The translations under genes were made by a program, and so were the position numbers. A stretch of DNA of 35,847 nucleotides from CAYVBJ01 sp964415185 (lineage in GTDB: Bacteria > Bacteroidota > Rhodothermia > Balneolales > Balneolaceae): NCBI GenBank assembly GCA_964415185.1, contig CAYPZI010000015.1:1-35847 (forward strand). Reading direction: 5' to 3'. The notes beneath the pieces were generated by a model that saw only the letters and a list, made by a program, of their open reading frames with translations, was not told where the DNA came from and did not search any database. Below are positions 1-8,269 of the stretch, in pieces. Position 1 is the first letter of the stretch. Every line of letters starts with the position of its first letter.

Positions 1-6
1 TCAATA

Positions 7-21
7 CGGGCACCATGCCCG
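7..21. repeat. Short perfect hairpin at the window edge
   Basis: CGGGCA and TGCCCG flank a CCA loop, giving a perfect 6-bp stem. A second small hairpin (CCGAC/GTCGG, 157-170) lies between the two REP-like units further right. No T-tract follows either one, so neither looks like a simple intrinsic terminator. They may belong to the same repeat-rich intergenic cluster. Bases 1-246 hold no credible gene. Confidence 0.4.
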
Positions 22-53
22 GGATACTTTTGGTTCGTTACCGCCATTTTAAT

Positions 54-115
54 TCGTCAGACGACCTGAAAGCTAAACGCTCATAGCTGATTTCTTGCCA
101 GCAGTCGTCAGACGA
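54..115. repeat. REP-like palindromic unit, copy 1
   Basis: The 62-bp unit is bounded on both sides by TCGTCAGACGA, itself a near-palindrome (TCGTC, A, GACGA). Inside is a hairpin with stem AGCTA (71-75) and TAGCT (84-88). It aligns without gaps to the unit at 195-254: both share CAGACGACCTGA, then a variable hairpin, then TTTC.TGCC and CAGTCGTCAGACGA. The form resembles bacterial REP/BIME elements. No REP-associated transposase is visible in the window. Confidence 0.6.
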
Positions 116-194
116 GGCCCGGATCAAATCCCGAATTGCACCCTCTGCGTGAAACTCCGACCGCTGTCGGGGGCAGGATAATCACGCTTGCAAA

Positions 195-254
195 TTCAGA
201 CGACCTGACGGCTGCCAGCCCCTGGCTGTTTTCCTGCCCTCAGTCGTCAGACGA
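195..254. repeat. REP-like palindromic unit, copy 2
   Basis: Second copy of the unit at 54-115. It ends in the full TCGTCAGACGA (244-254) and starts with the truncated form TTCAGACGA. Its inner hairpin is CAGCC (216-220), loop CCT, GGCTG (224-228); the register GCCAG/CTGGC (214-226) pairs equally well. The hairpin sequence differs from copy 1 but pairing is kept. The right end overlaps the nnrE stop codon (247-249). Confidence 0.6.
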
Positions 255-969
255 TTTTCAGTTTCACAATAAAATTGCCATTAAAAACAGTATCAACAGA
301 AATACCTGCCTTTACATAAACTTTTGGGGGTATGCCTATATCACCTAAAAAAAGTTCTCCGCAATCACAGTGGCTCAGCCCATGTTTAGGCAAAGCCAAT
401 GTGAGAGTATAATCCGGCATCACATAAACTCCCGGATGTGAACCATTGTCTGCATCGATACCACTGGGAATATCAAGAGACAAAACAGGGCTTTGATTCT
501 TATTCATGATCCATTTGATGCAATCGGAAGCAAAACCGTGCGGAGCCGATTTTAAACTGTATCCCAAAACCGCATCGATAATCAAGCCGTGTTTTTCAGA
601 TTCAGTTGGTAACTGTTGAATCAAAATGCTGGCATCAGTACAGCGTAAAATCTCAAGCTGGTATCTTGTTACATCTTTTAGTTGATTTGGCTCAGGTAAA
701 CAAACCGTTACGTTAAAGCCATGATTTGCGAGATGCCTCCCGGCACAAATGCCCCCTCCGCCATTTCCCCCTTTTCCGGCCATCACAATAACTTTTCGAT
801 CTTTTTTATCTTCAAGCTTTTCCATTGCCATCAATGCCGTATTTCGCCCTGCATTTTCCATCATCTGGTATAAATTTGGGCCTGTTTCTTCTGTTGCTAT
901 CCGGTCAATCTCTTGTATTTGTTTAGTTGAGGCAAAAGGTAAATTTTTATTATCTGCAGTTCTGAACAT
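247..969 (-). CDS. nnrE: NAD(P)H-hydrate epimerase, stand-alone YjeF_N domain
   Basis: This metabolite-repair enzyme interconverts the R and S epimers of hydrated NAD(P)H so that the partner dehydratase NnrD can restore the coenzyme. The 240-aa product is essentially one YjeF_N domain: a Rossmann-like glycine run AGKGGNGGGG near residues 64-73, then LSLDIPSGIDADNG around 165-178 with the family's conserved Asp, and DIGIPP near the end. Many bacteria carry a NnrE-NnrD fusion of about 500 aa. Here the kinase-like NnrD half is absent, and the gene stops inside a REP-like palindrome. The length still fits a complete NnrE domain, so truncation is not required. A possible minus-strand -7 box (TAGCTTTG, 1023-1016) lies upstream. 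The ATG at 969 is the natural start. Confidence 0.88.
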   Translation of the reverse strand: MFRTADNKNLPFASTKQIQEIDRIATEETGPNLYQMMENAGRNTALMAMEKLEDKKDRKVIVMAGKGGNGGGGICAGRHLANHGFNVTVCLPEPNQLKDVTRYQLEILRCTDASILIQQLPTESEKHGLIIDAVLGYSLKSAPHGFASDCIKWIMNKNQSPVLSLDIPSGIDADNGSHPGVYVMPDYTLTLALPKHGLSHCDCGELFLGDIGIPPKVYVKAGISVDTVFNGNFIVKLKIV

Positions 970-1178
970 GCTAAAAGTATAACGGGATTGAGGGTAAGTT
1001 TGGATTTAATTAGGGCAAAGCTATCATTAGCCTAAAATATCATGAAAACTCTTTCATATGGAACGATAAACATTTTTTTAAAATTTTAAATAAGTGAATT
1101 GATGAAGTGATGATGCTATATGTATCGGAAAACTTAATACAATTTTAGAATCTTCAGAATTCCTAACCCAATAATACA

Positions 1179-2608
1179 ATGAAACATACAAACAAACTCA
1201 GCTTTACAAAGCTGTTAACTCTCCTATTAGTACTCACTATAGCAGGATGCGGCGATGACAATGATCCCGTTTCTGACCAACCCGCTGATGAATTGGACAT
1301 AGTCGGTGTAGCTGCATCAAATGATGAATTCAGCACGTTTACTACTTTGGTATCCGATTTAGGTCTTGAAGATGCCCTGACAAGCGAAGATGATTTAACT
1401 GTTTTTGCTCCGACAAACGCAGCTTTTGACCAACTGCCAGAAGGCACAGTTGATAATCTGACTGATGACCAATTGAGGTCAATATTAAGATATCACCTTG
1501 TTGCAGGTACATTATTTTCCTCTGAATTAGGCGCTCAGCAAGACCTTGAAACTGTTCAGGGTGAACGGATTCTTATATTGAGTAGTGGCGGCATAACCGT
1601 TAACGGAAGTGCAAATGTCACTGAGGCCGACATAGAAGCGTCTAATGGTGTGATCCACGCTGTTGATGNNNNNNNNNNNNNNNNNNNNNNNNNNNNNNNN
1701 NNNNNNNNNNNNNNNNNNNNNNNNNNNNNNNNNNNNNNNNNNNNNNNNNNNNNNNNNNNNNNNNNNNNCACGCTGTTGATGCAGTTCTCATCCCGGATGC
1801 ATTCGGTACTGTTGTAGACAACGCTGTTAAGCGCTTCAACTTTGAAACGCTGGTAAGTGCAGTTACGGATGCCGGGCTTGCTGAAACGCTCAGCGGTGAA
1901 GGGCCTTTTACTGTTTTTGCTCCTACAGATGAAGCCTTTGCCAACCTTCCATCAGGCCTGCTTGAGAGTTTATCAAACGAGCAGCTTACCGAAATACTTC
2001 TCTATCATGTGCTTCCCGCCGATATCAAATCAACTGATCTTCAGCCTGAACAAGCTGCTGAAGCATTAAGTGACGAGAACGTATTTGTGACTGTAAGCAA
2101 TGGAGAAGTCTCCGTTAATAACAGGTCGACCGTTATATCGCCTGACATAGACGCAATAAATGGTACCATCCATGGAGTTGATCAAGTTCTGCTTCCGAAC
2201 CAATTCATTGATGTGGTCGACATCGCCAGTAAAAATTTCGATTTATCCACACTTGTTACCCTGATACAGGACGCAAACTTGGTTGAGACCTTAAAATCCG
2301 ATGGGCCGTTTACGATATTTGCGCCTGTGAATTCAGCTTTTGATGATATCTCAGAAACACTTGAGACACTCACAGCCGAACAGGTAGAAGATGTGCTGAC
2401 CTTTCACGTAGTTCCACAGAAGATTTTGTCTTCCGACCTCGCTTCGCAGCAAACAGTTCAAACTGTAAATGGCGAAGAAATCGAGATAGTCGTTGATGGT
2501 GAAACTGTAACCGTTGAAGGATCGGCTACTGTAACCAATGTTGACCTTGAAGGAACAAACGGTGTAATCCACCTGATTGACTCAGTTTTAATACCGGAGA
2601 ATTTATAA
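1179..2608 (+). CDS. Lipoprotein with at least three FAS1 (fasciclin) domains, interrupted by a scaffold gap
   Basis: FAS1 domains are secreted adhesion modules; in bacteria they occur on surface or periplasmic proteins, often in tandem. The N-terminus MKHTNKLSFTKLLTLLL with lipobox IAGC (Cys 24) predicts a lipoprotein. Domain 1 (about residues 40-163) contains LTVFAPTNAAFDQLP, RYHLV and GVIHAVD. Domains 2 and 3 follow the gap, with TVFAPTDEAFANLP, YHVLP, GTIHGVD, and TIFAPVNSAFDD, FHVVP, GVIHLID. The 100-N run breaks the frame (frame of 1179 before, frame of 2009 after). The contig ends share 13 bases (CACGCTGTTGATG). Joining them on that overlap restores one open frame of 438 aa with three domains. 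Alternatively, further near-identical FAS1 repeats are hidden in the gap. A terminator follows at once. Confidence 0.85.
1669..1768. other. Assembly gap (100 N) inside the FAS1 gene
   Basis: Exactly 100 Ns, the customary length for a scaffold gap of unknown size. The 13 bases just before it (1656-1668) are identical to the 13 just after (1769-1781). The gap falls on the codons for the FAS1 motif HAVD, which recurs in every repeat, so it is either a short unmerged overlap or a collapsed repeat. Confidence 0.95.
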
Positions 2609-2630
2609 TATCTCCTCTGCTCCAAAACAG

Positions 2631-2667
2631 GGGCGGCTCGTAGTCACGGGCTGCCTCTTTTTTTTTT
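2631..2667 (+). terminator. Intrinsic terminator after the FAS1 gene
   Basis: GGGCGGCTCG (2631-2640) pairs with CGGGCTGCCT (2647-2656), with three G-U wobbles, across a 6-nt loop. A run of T (2658-2667) follows. It lies about 20 bp after the FAS1 stop codon and ends that transcript. Confidence 0.8.
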
Positions 2668-2733
2668 GCTTTACTTTCTGATTGATGTTCATGATATTTT
2701 CTAAAAATAAAAAACACACTCAGTTTCGCCCTC

Positions 2734-3177
2734 ATGAGATATCTACAATTCAAATACTTTTTTTTCACTCTCTTAATTTTGTTTAGCTTTAAAGCTTGTA
2801 CAAGTCTTGATGAGCCGTTAGTGACTCCCGACTCTGCTACAGAAATCGCAATGGATATATCTGCTCTTATCGGAGATTCGGAAGCATCAAAACTTTCTCA
2901 ATGCAGTATCATCGAGATTGGTGCCAAACCATGTGGCGGGCCTTTGGGTTTTCTTGTTTTTTCAAAGGAAAGAACTGATTCGGAAAGACTTTCCGGGTTA
3001 GTTGAGAGATTTAACGAGTTAAATAAAACCATTAACAGTGAGAAAAGCCTTTTCTCAACTTGTGATGAAACTCCAGTTCCGGAAATAGTTCTTGATAATG
3101 GAAAATGTTCGGGTGAAGGAAGAGGTTTCTGGACTACTGATCAGCTTATCAAATTCGCTGAACATCTTGATAACTAA
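2734..3177 (+). CDS. Small Cys-containing lipoprotein, function unknown
   Basis: The 147-aa product starts with a hydrophobic signal (residues about 7-20) and a lipobox-like FKAC (Cys 22), so it is probably a lipoprotein. The mature part has four more cysteines, in SQC, KPCGGP, STC and GKC, enough for two disulfides in the periplasm. The segment SQCSIIEIGAKPCGG followed by a VFSKE-type strand and a LVERFNEL helix resembles small secreted proteins of unknown function that I recall from Bacteroidota and proteobacteria, but I cannot name a family. The gene lies after the FAS1 terminator and so probably has its own promoter. The downstream spacer (3178-3421) shows no gene. Confidence 0.6.
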   Translation: MRYLQFKYFFFTLLILFSFKACTSLDEPLVTPDSATEIAMDISALIGDSEASKLSQCSIIEIGAKPCGGPLGFLVFSKERTDSERLSGLVERFNELNKTINSEKSLFSTCDETPVPEIVLDNGKCSGEGRGFWTTDQLIKFAEHLDN

Positions 3178-3421
3178 TAAGATATTTTTTAGAAAGCAGG
3201 CCACATCTGTCCAAAAGGATATATTTGATTTATGGGGATGCCTTAATAATTTGGTTACATTGTCAAACATATGAGCTGGCGGACTCGTGGAAAAAACAAG
3301 TAAGTAGGTTGCTGAAGATGAATCAAAAACCGCGTCCTTTGCGGATCTTTCCGATCTTCGCGTGAAACAAAGACCTGGATTTTATATTCAACTTATTTCT
3401 TTCCCAAAAAATAAAATTTAC

Positions 3422-4495
3422 TTACCAGGTCAAACGATAAAGCAACGGGCTTTTTTGCACCCAGTGTTGTCTGTCGGGGTATGCAATACGCATATTTACC
3501 AGGGGGCGGAAGAGCTTGTTGTGAATTCTGGATGGATAAATGTATTCGGAAATACCATGTGCTTCTACAACTTCATCCTGCTGATGCATAACAGCTCTGC
3601 TGAAAAAACGCTGGTAAAAAGGCCCGTTATCCAAAATTCTGTCTTGCTGGACATACAGCTCAACCCCTTTTCCCGATAGTTCGATTTGCCGTGCAGATTT
3701 CAATCCAAAAACATTATATCCATAATCGATGAGTTCAATTTTGTTATTTAAAGAAAGGATTGAACCGTCATCATTAATCAGCCAGGCTCTCTTTTCTGAA
3801 TGTGAATCATGGTCCATTACATAGTAAACCAAAGATTTGTCATGGAAGTGAAATCTGCCCCAGTACCAGTTTTTAAAACTCTCTTTCATTGGCTCATCCC
3901 CTTTGTTATGGTCATGATATCCGTCACCCGTAAATTTGATATTTCTTTTAACCCTGCCGGTGACAGACAGCACCCCTTTTACTTTGGCGGCCGGCTGAAC
4001 CAGGTTCCAGGTATGACCTTCGTCTTTTGATTTATCAGTTTCCAAATTCATTTTATTATAAGGCGAGATAAAAGACAGGCTTGCATAAATTGAATCACCT
4101 CCGGGCAGTTCTTGGTCAATTTTTAAACTATAGATTAGATTACCGTTCCGGATTTCACCCCAAAACTCATTCTTATCGATTTTGCAATTAGGGAAATTTG
4201 AATCAAAATATGAATCCTCTTTTTTAAACTCCCTGAATCCGTAATAAATGGTTTTTCCTGATTCATAAACAGAAATGCTGATGGCAGGATAGAAATCACC
4301 CGAGTCCTTGTCCTCTTTTTTACTTCCGGATAATGCATTTACGTACCTGCCCGAAAACGGGTTCCCACGGTAAAATATAATTACGAATGAAATTGAGTTG
4401 TCATCAGAAATGGCGTCAAAATACCACCATTCGTAACTGCCTCGCGCTGAAACGGGATGGGAACCATCTTTTTTAAAATCAGAAATTATTTCCAT
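3422..4495 (-). CDS. CrtC-family carotenoid 1,2-hydratase-like protein
   Basis: CrtC enzymes add water to the terminal 1,2 double bond of acyclic carotenoids such as neurosporene or lycopene. The fold is an AttH/lipocalin-like double barrel. Two family hallmarks are clear: GSYEWWYFDAISDDNS near residues 19-34, and FTGDGYHDHNKGDEP followed by FKNWYWGRFHF near 188-215, which closely matches the GYFDSNRGDEP...W.W block of CrtC. The 357-aa length is close to the 350-420 aa usual for the family. No signal peptide is seen. It is transcribed divergently from the DUF2723 gene and has no carotenoid genes beside it; a CrtI/CrtD-like desaturase lies at 21681-23165. Other lipocalin-like hydrolases share the fold, so the substrate is an inference. 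Confidence 0.7.
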   Translation of the reverse strand: MEIISDFKKDGSHPVSARGSYEWWYFDAISDDNSISFVIIFYRGNPFSGRYVNALSGSKKEDKDSGDFYPAISISVYESGKTIYYGFREFKKEDSYFDSNFPNCKIDKNEFWGEIRNGNLIYSLKIDQELPGGDSIYASLSFISPYNKMNLETDKSKDEGHTWNLVQPAAKVKGVLSVTGRVKRNIKFTGDGYHDHNKGDEPMKESFKNWYWGRFHFHDKSLVYYVMDHDSHSEKRAWLINDDGSILSLNNKIELIDYGYNVFGLKSARQIELSGKGVELYVQQDRILDNGPFYQRFFSRAVMHQQDEVVEAHGISEYIYPSRIHNKLFRPLVNMRIAYPDRQHWVQKSPLLYRLTW

Positions 4496-4578
4496 TATTC
4501 ATTAATATAAAAATTCATTTAGGCAAACAGCTACACATTCGGTATATTTTTCGCTTTGCAAACAAGCGGGAAAAAGAG

Positions 4579-4602
4579 GTACGATTTTGAAAAATGTCGT
4601 AC
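4579..4602. repeat. Inverted repeat in the crtC-like/DUF2723 divergent spacer
   Basis: GTACGA (4579-4584) and TCGTAC (4597-4602) are perfect inverted copies 12 bp apart, in the 172-bp spacer between divergent genes. A smaller repeat, CGCTT/AAGCG, lies just to the left. Either could be an operator or chance; no family was recognised. Confidence 0.3.
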
Positions 4603-4667
4603 TATCCAAACTTTAATTCCGTTGATGCTTTGATCAAAATATTGCCAAAAGGGAAATATAACATTCT

Positions 4668-7667
4668 ATGATGAACCTATCCGAGGTGTTCAGTAAACAC
4701 AGAACCACGAACATTTTTTTTGCTGCTTTGGTTTTTATCACCGCACTGGTGACCTATACTTCAACCATGACCCCAACCACGGATTTCTGGGACCCTGCCG
4801 AGCGTATAGCAGCAGCCCACGGACTCCAGATCATGCATCCGCCCGGAGCGCCCTTTTCTTCATTAACAGGCAGAATATTTTCCATGTTTATGCCGGCAGA
4901 ATATGTGGCCATGAGTATCAATTTCGTAAGTGTACTTGCCTCTTCCTTTACCATTATGTTTTTGTATCTCATTATTATCATTCTGCTGAAAAAATGGCAG
5001 GGCCCTGTTGACCGAATGGATCTGACGGATAAAACCGGTTTTTACGGAGGAGCTATTTTTGGAGCACTTACATTTATGGTTACCGAGACGATGTGGTTTA
5101 ATGCTGTTGAAGCCGAAGTTTATGCAACATCTCTCTTTTTCACTGCTGCTGTGGTTTGGATGGCTCTTCGCTGGTCTGAGAATCACGATAAACCACGCTC
5201 GGAACGATGGCTGGTTCTCATTGCCTACATGTTTGGAATTGCTCTTGGTGTTCACCTTCTCAATTTGTTAGCCTTGTTTTTTGTAACCCTTATTGTTTAT
5301 TTCAGAAAAATGGAGTTTTCCATTCCTTCTTTTTTAGGGGTGAGCACCTTATCTGTTTTTGTTTTTCTGACCATTTACCCTTTTACCGTTATTACAATTC
5401 CCACTCTTGCGGATGAAATCAATCAAATTACATATGGGTTGATAGGCCCATATCTTTATATTTTTCTGATTCCGCTAATTGTTTCAATCGCTGTCTATTA
5501 TACACACAAGAAAAAGCTCAGGGTTGCCAACATTGTTGCAATATGTTATGCAATGATCATCATCGGGTACTCATCTTATGCACTTGTTTTTATTCGTTCA
5601 CAAGCCGATCCGTCCATTGATGAAAACAACCCCGAAAATATAGAGTCTTTTGTCGAATACCTGAACCGGGAACAATACGGACAGACGCCTTTAATCATGG
5701 GGGCTACATACGATCCGCAAACGGGCAATATTGACAGGCAAAATGAAGTACTGTTTCCGAGACGACATTCTGCACAGCCACACCATCTTGAGTATTATGC
5801 ACAGTTCGACAGCGACTGGGAATTTTTTTGGAAGTACCAGGTATATCACATGTACCTTCGTTACTTCAACTGGAATTTCATTGGCAGGGAAGCCGATATA
5901 CAGGATACGGGGTGGAATTCAGGTTTTAGCGAATCCCGATATTCTGAAAATCCGGCACATACAGGCTTTTATTATATTCCATTTTTGCTGGGGCTGCTGG
6001 GAATGTTGTATCATTTTAAAAACGATTGGAGAAGAGCTTTCTCGGTTTTGATCCTCTTTCTATTCACCGGCCTGGCAATTATTGTCTATCTGAATCAAAC
6101 CCCCGCCGAACCCAGGGAAAGAGATTACGCTTACGTTGGTTCCTTTTTTGCTTTCAGTATCTGGCTTGGAATGGGCGGAACGGCTCTTATCGAACTTGTC
6201 AGAGAAAAGCTGAACCACAAATATGTTTCATTTGGAACACTTGGAATTTTAATGTTTGCCGTTCCGGTTTGGATGGGAGCTCAAAACTGGCACCACCACG
6301 ACCGAAGTGAGCGTTATGTTGCCAGGGACTATGCTTATAACCTGCTGAACTCGGTAGAAGAAAATGCAATTATTTTCACCAACGGGGATAACGATACCTT
6401 TCCGCTCTGGTACCTGCAAGAAGTTGAAGGCGTTAGAACCGATGTCCGTGTGGTTGTACTCAGCCTTTTAAATACGGACTGGTATATTCGGCAGCTCAGG
6501 GACGAGCAAACACATGAATCCCTGCCCCTGCCAATTGACCTGACTGACAGGGAAATTGATGAAATGACCTCGGGACTTACTTTTTATGATCCGCAGACTA
6601 TCAAAATCCCGGTGAATAAAAATTTGCTGAAAACCGCTTTTGAGGGTAATTCTCAGTTAGAAGAGCTACCTGATGTTGACCGTTCCGGCAATTTTGAGTA
6701 CCAGCTCAGAAGCGCCGTTCCTTATTCAATTCCTGTCGACTCACTGGATGATGAGGTTTCATGGTATCTTGAGGGGCGCTATGCAGGTACCGATTCGGAA
6801 GGCAACAGAAGACACTATCTACAGGTTCAGGATCAGATGGTACTTGAAATTCTTGAGTCTAACCAGTGGCTTCGTCCGGTTTATTTTGCCAATACCGTCT
6901 CAAGAACCGGACAGCTTGGCCTTCAAAATTATTTTCAGTATGAAGGAAAAGCTTACAGGGTTGTACCCAAAGAACGTGAAGTCGAACAGTTCGGTTTTAT
7001 TGATCCCGATGTGCATGCCAGCAGGATTGAGAAATTTAAATTTACAAATTGGAATGAACTTGATGTCTACTTTGATGAAAACATCCGCAGAATGCTTGGC
7101 AATTACAGATATGGATTTTCACAGCTTGCCGATGTATACATCAACCAGGGCGACCTGGAAAAAGCTGCATATTGGTTAAAATTCGGTGAGGACAAGGTGC
7201 CATTCAGGCCGGAGGAAGTTGACTGGACTATACCTGCTCTCTACTCGTACCGCTATGCAAAGGTAAATGAACTGGAAAGAGCCGAGAATCTGGCAACATT
7301 TGTCCGCAAACAACTTGTGAAGGAAGTGCAGTACTATATGGAAGATCTTCAAACTCTCGAAAACAGGATTTCAGAACTTGATTCCGATGCGAGAGAAGCC
7401 AGGGCTAATGCTAAAATAAACCGGCAACAGCAAATCAGAAGGCAAATAGAGCAATTAGTTCGAAGAAGAGAAAATATAGTAGAAGATATCTCGATGAGTG
7501 TAAGCCGTCTGACAATTCTGCAAAACGTGTTCTATCTTGCTCAAAACGACTCTGAAGCTGAAGAATTGGCAATGGAGGTCAATACCATCACCGAAGGACT
7601 TCTGTCCCTGCCCGACTCGGAGGAAGCCAGCAATCAGCAAATTGAACGGTTTAATCTGGGGATCTGA
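4668..7667 (+). CDS. DUF2723 integral-membrane glycosyltransferase (TMEM260-like, GT-C fold) with C-terminal helical tail
   Basis: A 999-aa polytopic protein of the DUF2723 family. The family includes human TMEM260, a protein O-mannosyltransferase, and is common in Bacteroidota, where a role in O-glycosylating exported proteins is suspected. After the first TM segment the first loop carries TTDFWDPAERIAAAHGLQ, then HPPGAPF; the acidic residues are the expected GT-C catalytic site. About a dozen hydrophobic segments follow up to about residue 550. A soluble region (about 560-800) contains FTNGDNDTFPLWYLQEVEGV. The tail (about 810-999) has TPR-like helices (QLADVYINQGDLEKAAYWL) and a charged coiled coil (about 885-950). 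Two adjacent ATGs (4668, 4671) are both possible starts, with only a weak GGGA upstream. An intrinsic terminator follows at 7739. Confidence 0.85.
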   Translation: MMNLSEVFSKHRTTNIFFAALVFITALVTYTSTMTPTTDFWDPAERIAAAHGLQIMHPPGAPFSSLTGRIFSMFMPAEYVAMSINFVSVLASSFTIMFLYLIIIILLKKWQGPVDRMDLTDKTGFYGGAIFGALTFMVTETMWFNAVEAEVYATSLFFTAAVVWMALRWSENHDKPRSERWLVLIAYMFGIALGVHLLNLLALFFVTLIVYFRKMEFSIPSFLGVSTLSVFVFLTIYPFTVITIPTLADEINQITYGLIGPYLYIFLIPLIVSIAVYYTHKKKLRVANIVAICYAMIIIGYSSYALVFIRSQADPSIDENNPENIESFVEYLNREQYGQTPLIMGATYDPQTGNIDRQNEVLFPRRHSAQPHHLEYYAQFDSDWEFFWKYQVYHMYLRYFNWNFIGREADIQDTGWNSGFSESRYSENPAHTGFYYIPFLLGLLGMLYHFKNDWRRAFSVLILFLFTGLAIIVYLNQTPAEPRERDYAYVGSFFAFSIWLGMGGTALIELVREKLNHKYVSFGTLGILMFAVPVWMGAQNWHHHDRSERYVARDYAYNLLNSVEENAIIFTNGDNDTFPLWYLQEVEGVRTDVRVVVLSLLNTDWYIRQLRDEQTHESLPLPIDLTDREIDEMTSGLTFYDPQTIKIPVNKNLLKTAFEGNSQLEELPDVDRSGNFEYQLRSAVPYSIPVDSLDDEVSWYLEGRYAGTDSEGNRRHYLQVQDQMVLEILESNQWLRPVYFANTVSRTGQLGLQNYFQYEGKAYRVVPKEREVEQFGFIDPDVHASRIEKFKFTNWNELDVYFDENIRRMLGNYRYGFSQLADVYINQGDLEKAAYWLKFGEDKVPFRPEEVDWTIPALYSYRYAKVNELERAENLATFVRKQLVKEVQYYMEDLQTLENRISELDSDAREARANAKINRQQQIRRQIEQLVRRRENIVEDISMSVSRLTILQNVFYLAQNDSEAEELAMEVNTITEGLLSLPDSEEASNQQIERFNLGI

Positions 7668-7738
7668 TTAACTCCCCGATTTACCTGCCGCATTTTTTTA
7701 TTGATACTATTATTTCTTTTATATTTAAATACCATCAT

Positions 7739-7779
7739 GGTAAAATCAGGCTCACATGTTGATCCTGATTTTACCTTTT
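7739..7779 (+). terminator. Strong intrinsic terminator after the DUF2723 gene
   Basis: GGTAAAATCAGG (7739-7750) and CCTGATTTTACC (7764-7775) form a perfect 12-bp stem over a 13-nt loop, followed by TTTT. The symmetry suggests it could also work on the other strand, but no minus-strand gene converges here. Confidence 0.8.
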
Positions 7780-7801
7780 CTATTAGTATTCAACCAATTC
7801 T

Positions 7802-8269
7802 ATGATACACCAATTTACAGAAGAAAATATTGACACGATAAGCCAGGTACTGCTTGCACAGGCTAAGCCACTTGGAAATGATGTTTACAGATTTGAAATT
7901 ACCGGAGACAATGACAGCCGGAGAATTGCTTTGGAAATTCACCTTGGACTGGACGTTAAGGGTAGCCGGATGAATATGGTTTCTGTATATGCTCACAATA
8001 CGTTTCTGCAATTGCATAATTGCACAGCATTTATTGCCAGCCAATTGTTAAAACAGGTAACTTTTTTCGGTAAAACAGGCGACATCACATCCGGGCTCAT
8101 CGTGGAACAGGGAGCCGGGTGCAGCCTCTATGCAAATGTAGACGAAGCCATTTTATCGGGTGATTTTACTGAACTTCCTGAAGATGTGATGATGTGTGGT
8201 GTAGCCTTGTCACTTACCGAATCTCCCGATCTTGATGATTTCAGCTTTGATGATGATAAACTTTCCTGA
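7802..8269 (+). CDS. Conserved-looking cytoplasmic protein of unknown function, first gene of the ybeY unit
   Basis: The 155-aa protein has no signal peptide or TM segment. It begins MIHQFTEENIDTISQVLLAQ, continues with alternating strand-like segments (VYRFEITGD, RIALEIHLGLD, MNMVSVYAHN), and ends in a very acidic tail (LDDFSFDDDK). The alpha/beta layout with an acidic end is reminiscent of small chaperone- or YbjN-like folds, but I recognise no signature and assign no function. The stop codon lies inside the ybeY coding start, so the two are probably translationally coupled. It lies 22 bp after the terminator at 7739-7779 and therefore starts a new transcript. Confidence 0.6.
   Translation: MIHQFTEENIDTISQVLLAQAKPLGNDVYRFEITGDNDSRRIALEIHLGLDVKGSRMNMVSVYAHNTFLQLHNCTAFIASQLLKQVTFFGKTGDITSGLIVEQGAGCSLYANVDEAILSGDFTELPEDVMMCGVALSLTESPDLDDFSFDDDKLS

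Noticed and set aside
195..206. AGGTCGTCTGAA on the minus strand, identical to a Neisseriaceae DNA-uptake-sequence dialect as I remember it
   Set aside because: It is part of the REP boundary palindrome, copy 1 differs by one base, and nothing else here looks neisserial. Treated as coincidence.
136..348. Plus-strand ORF of 70 aa across the REP units and the end of nnrE
   Set aside because: It is built from REP palindromes and the reverse of nnrE codons; there is no start context or recognisable protein.
1642..1944. Minus-strand ORFs spanning the N run
   Set aside because: They consist of unknown residues plus the reverse of FAS1 codons; the gap length makes any frame across it meaningless.
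3343..3361. Minus-strand AGATCGGAA, which resembles the start of an Illumina adapter
   Set aside because: The match breaks after nine bases, and the flanking sequence continues normally on both sides. No adapter is likely.
8232..8249. Longer N-terminus of YbeY from TTG 8232 or ATG 8235
   Set aside because: It increases overlap with the upstream gene without adding a conserved segment; ATG 8250/8253 is simpler.
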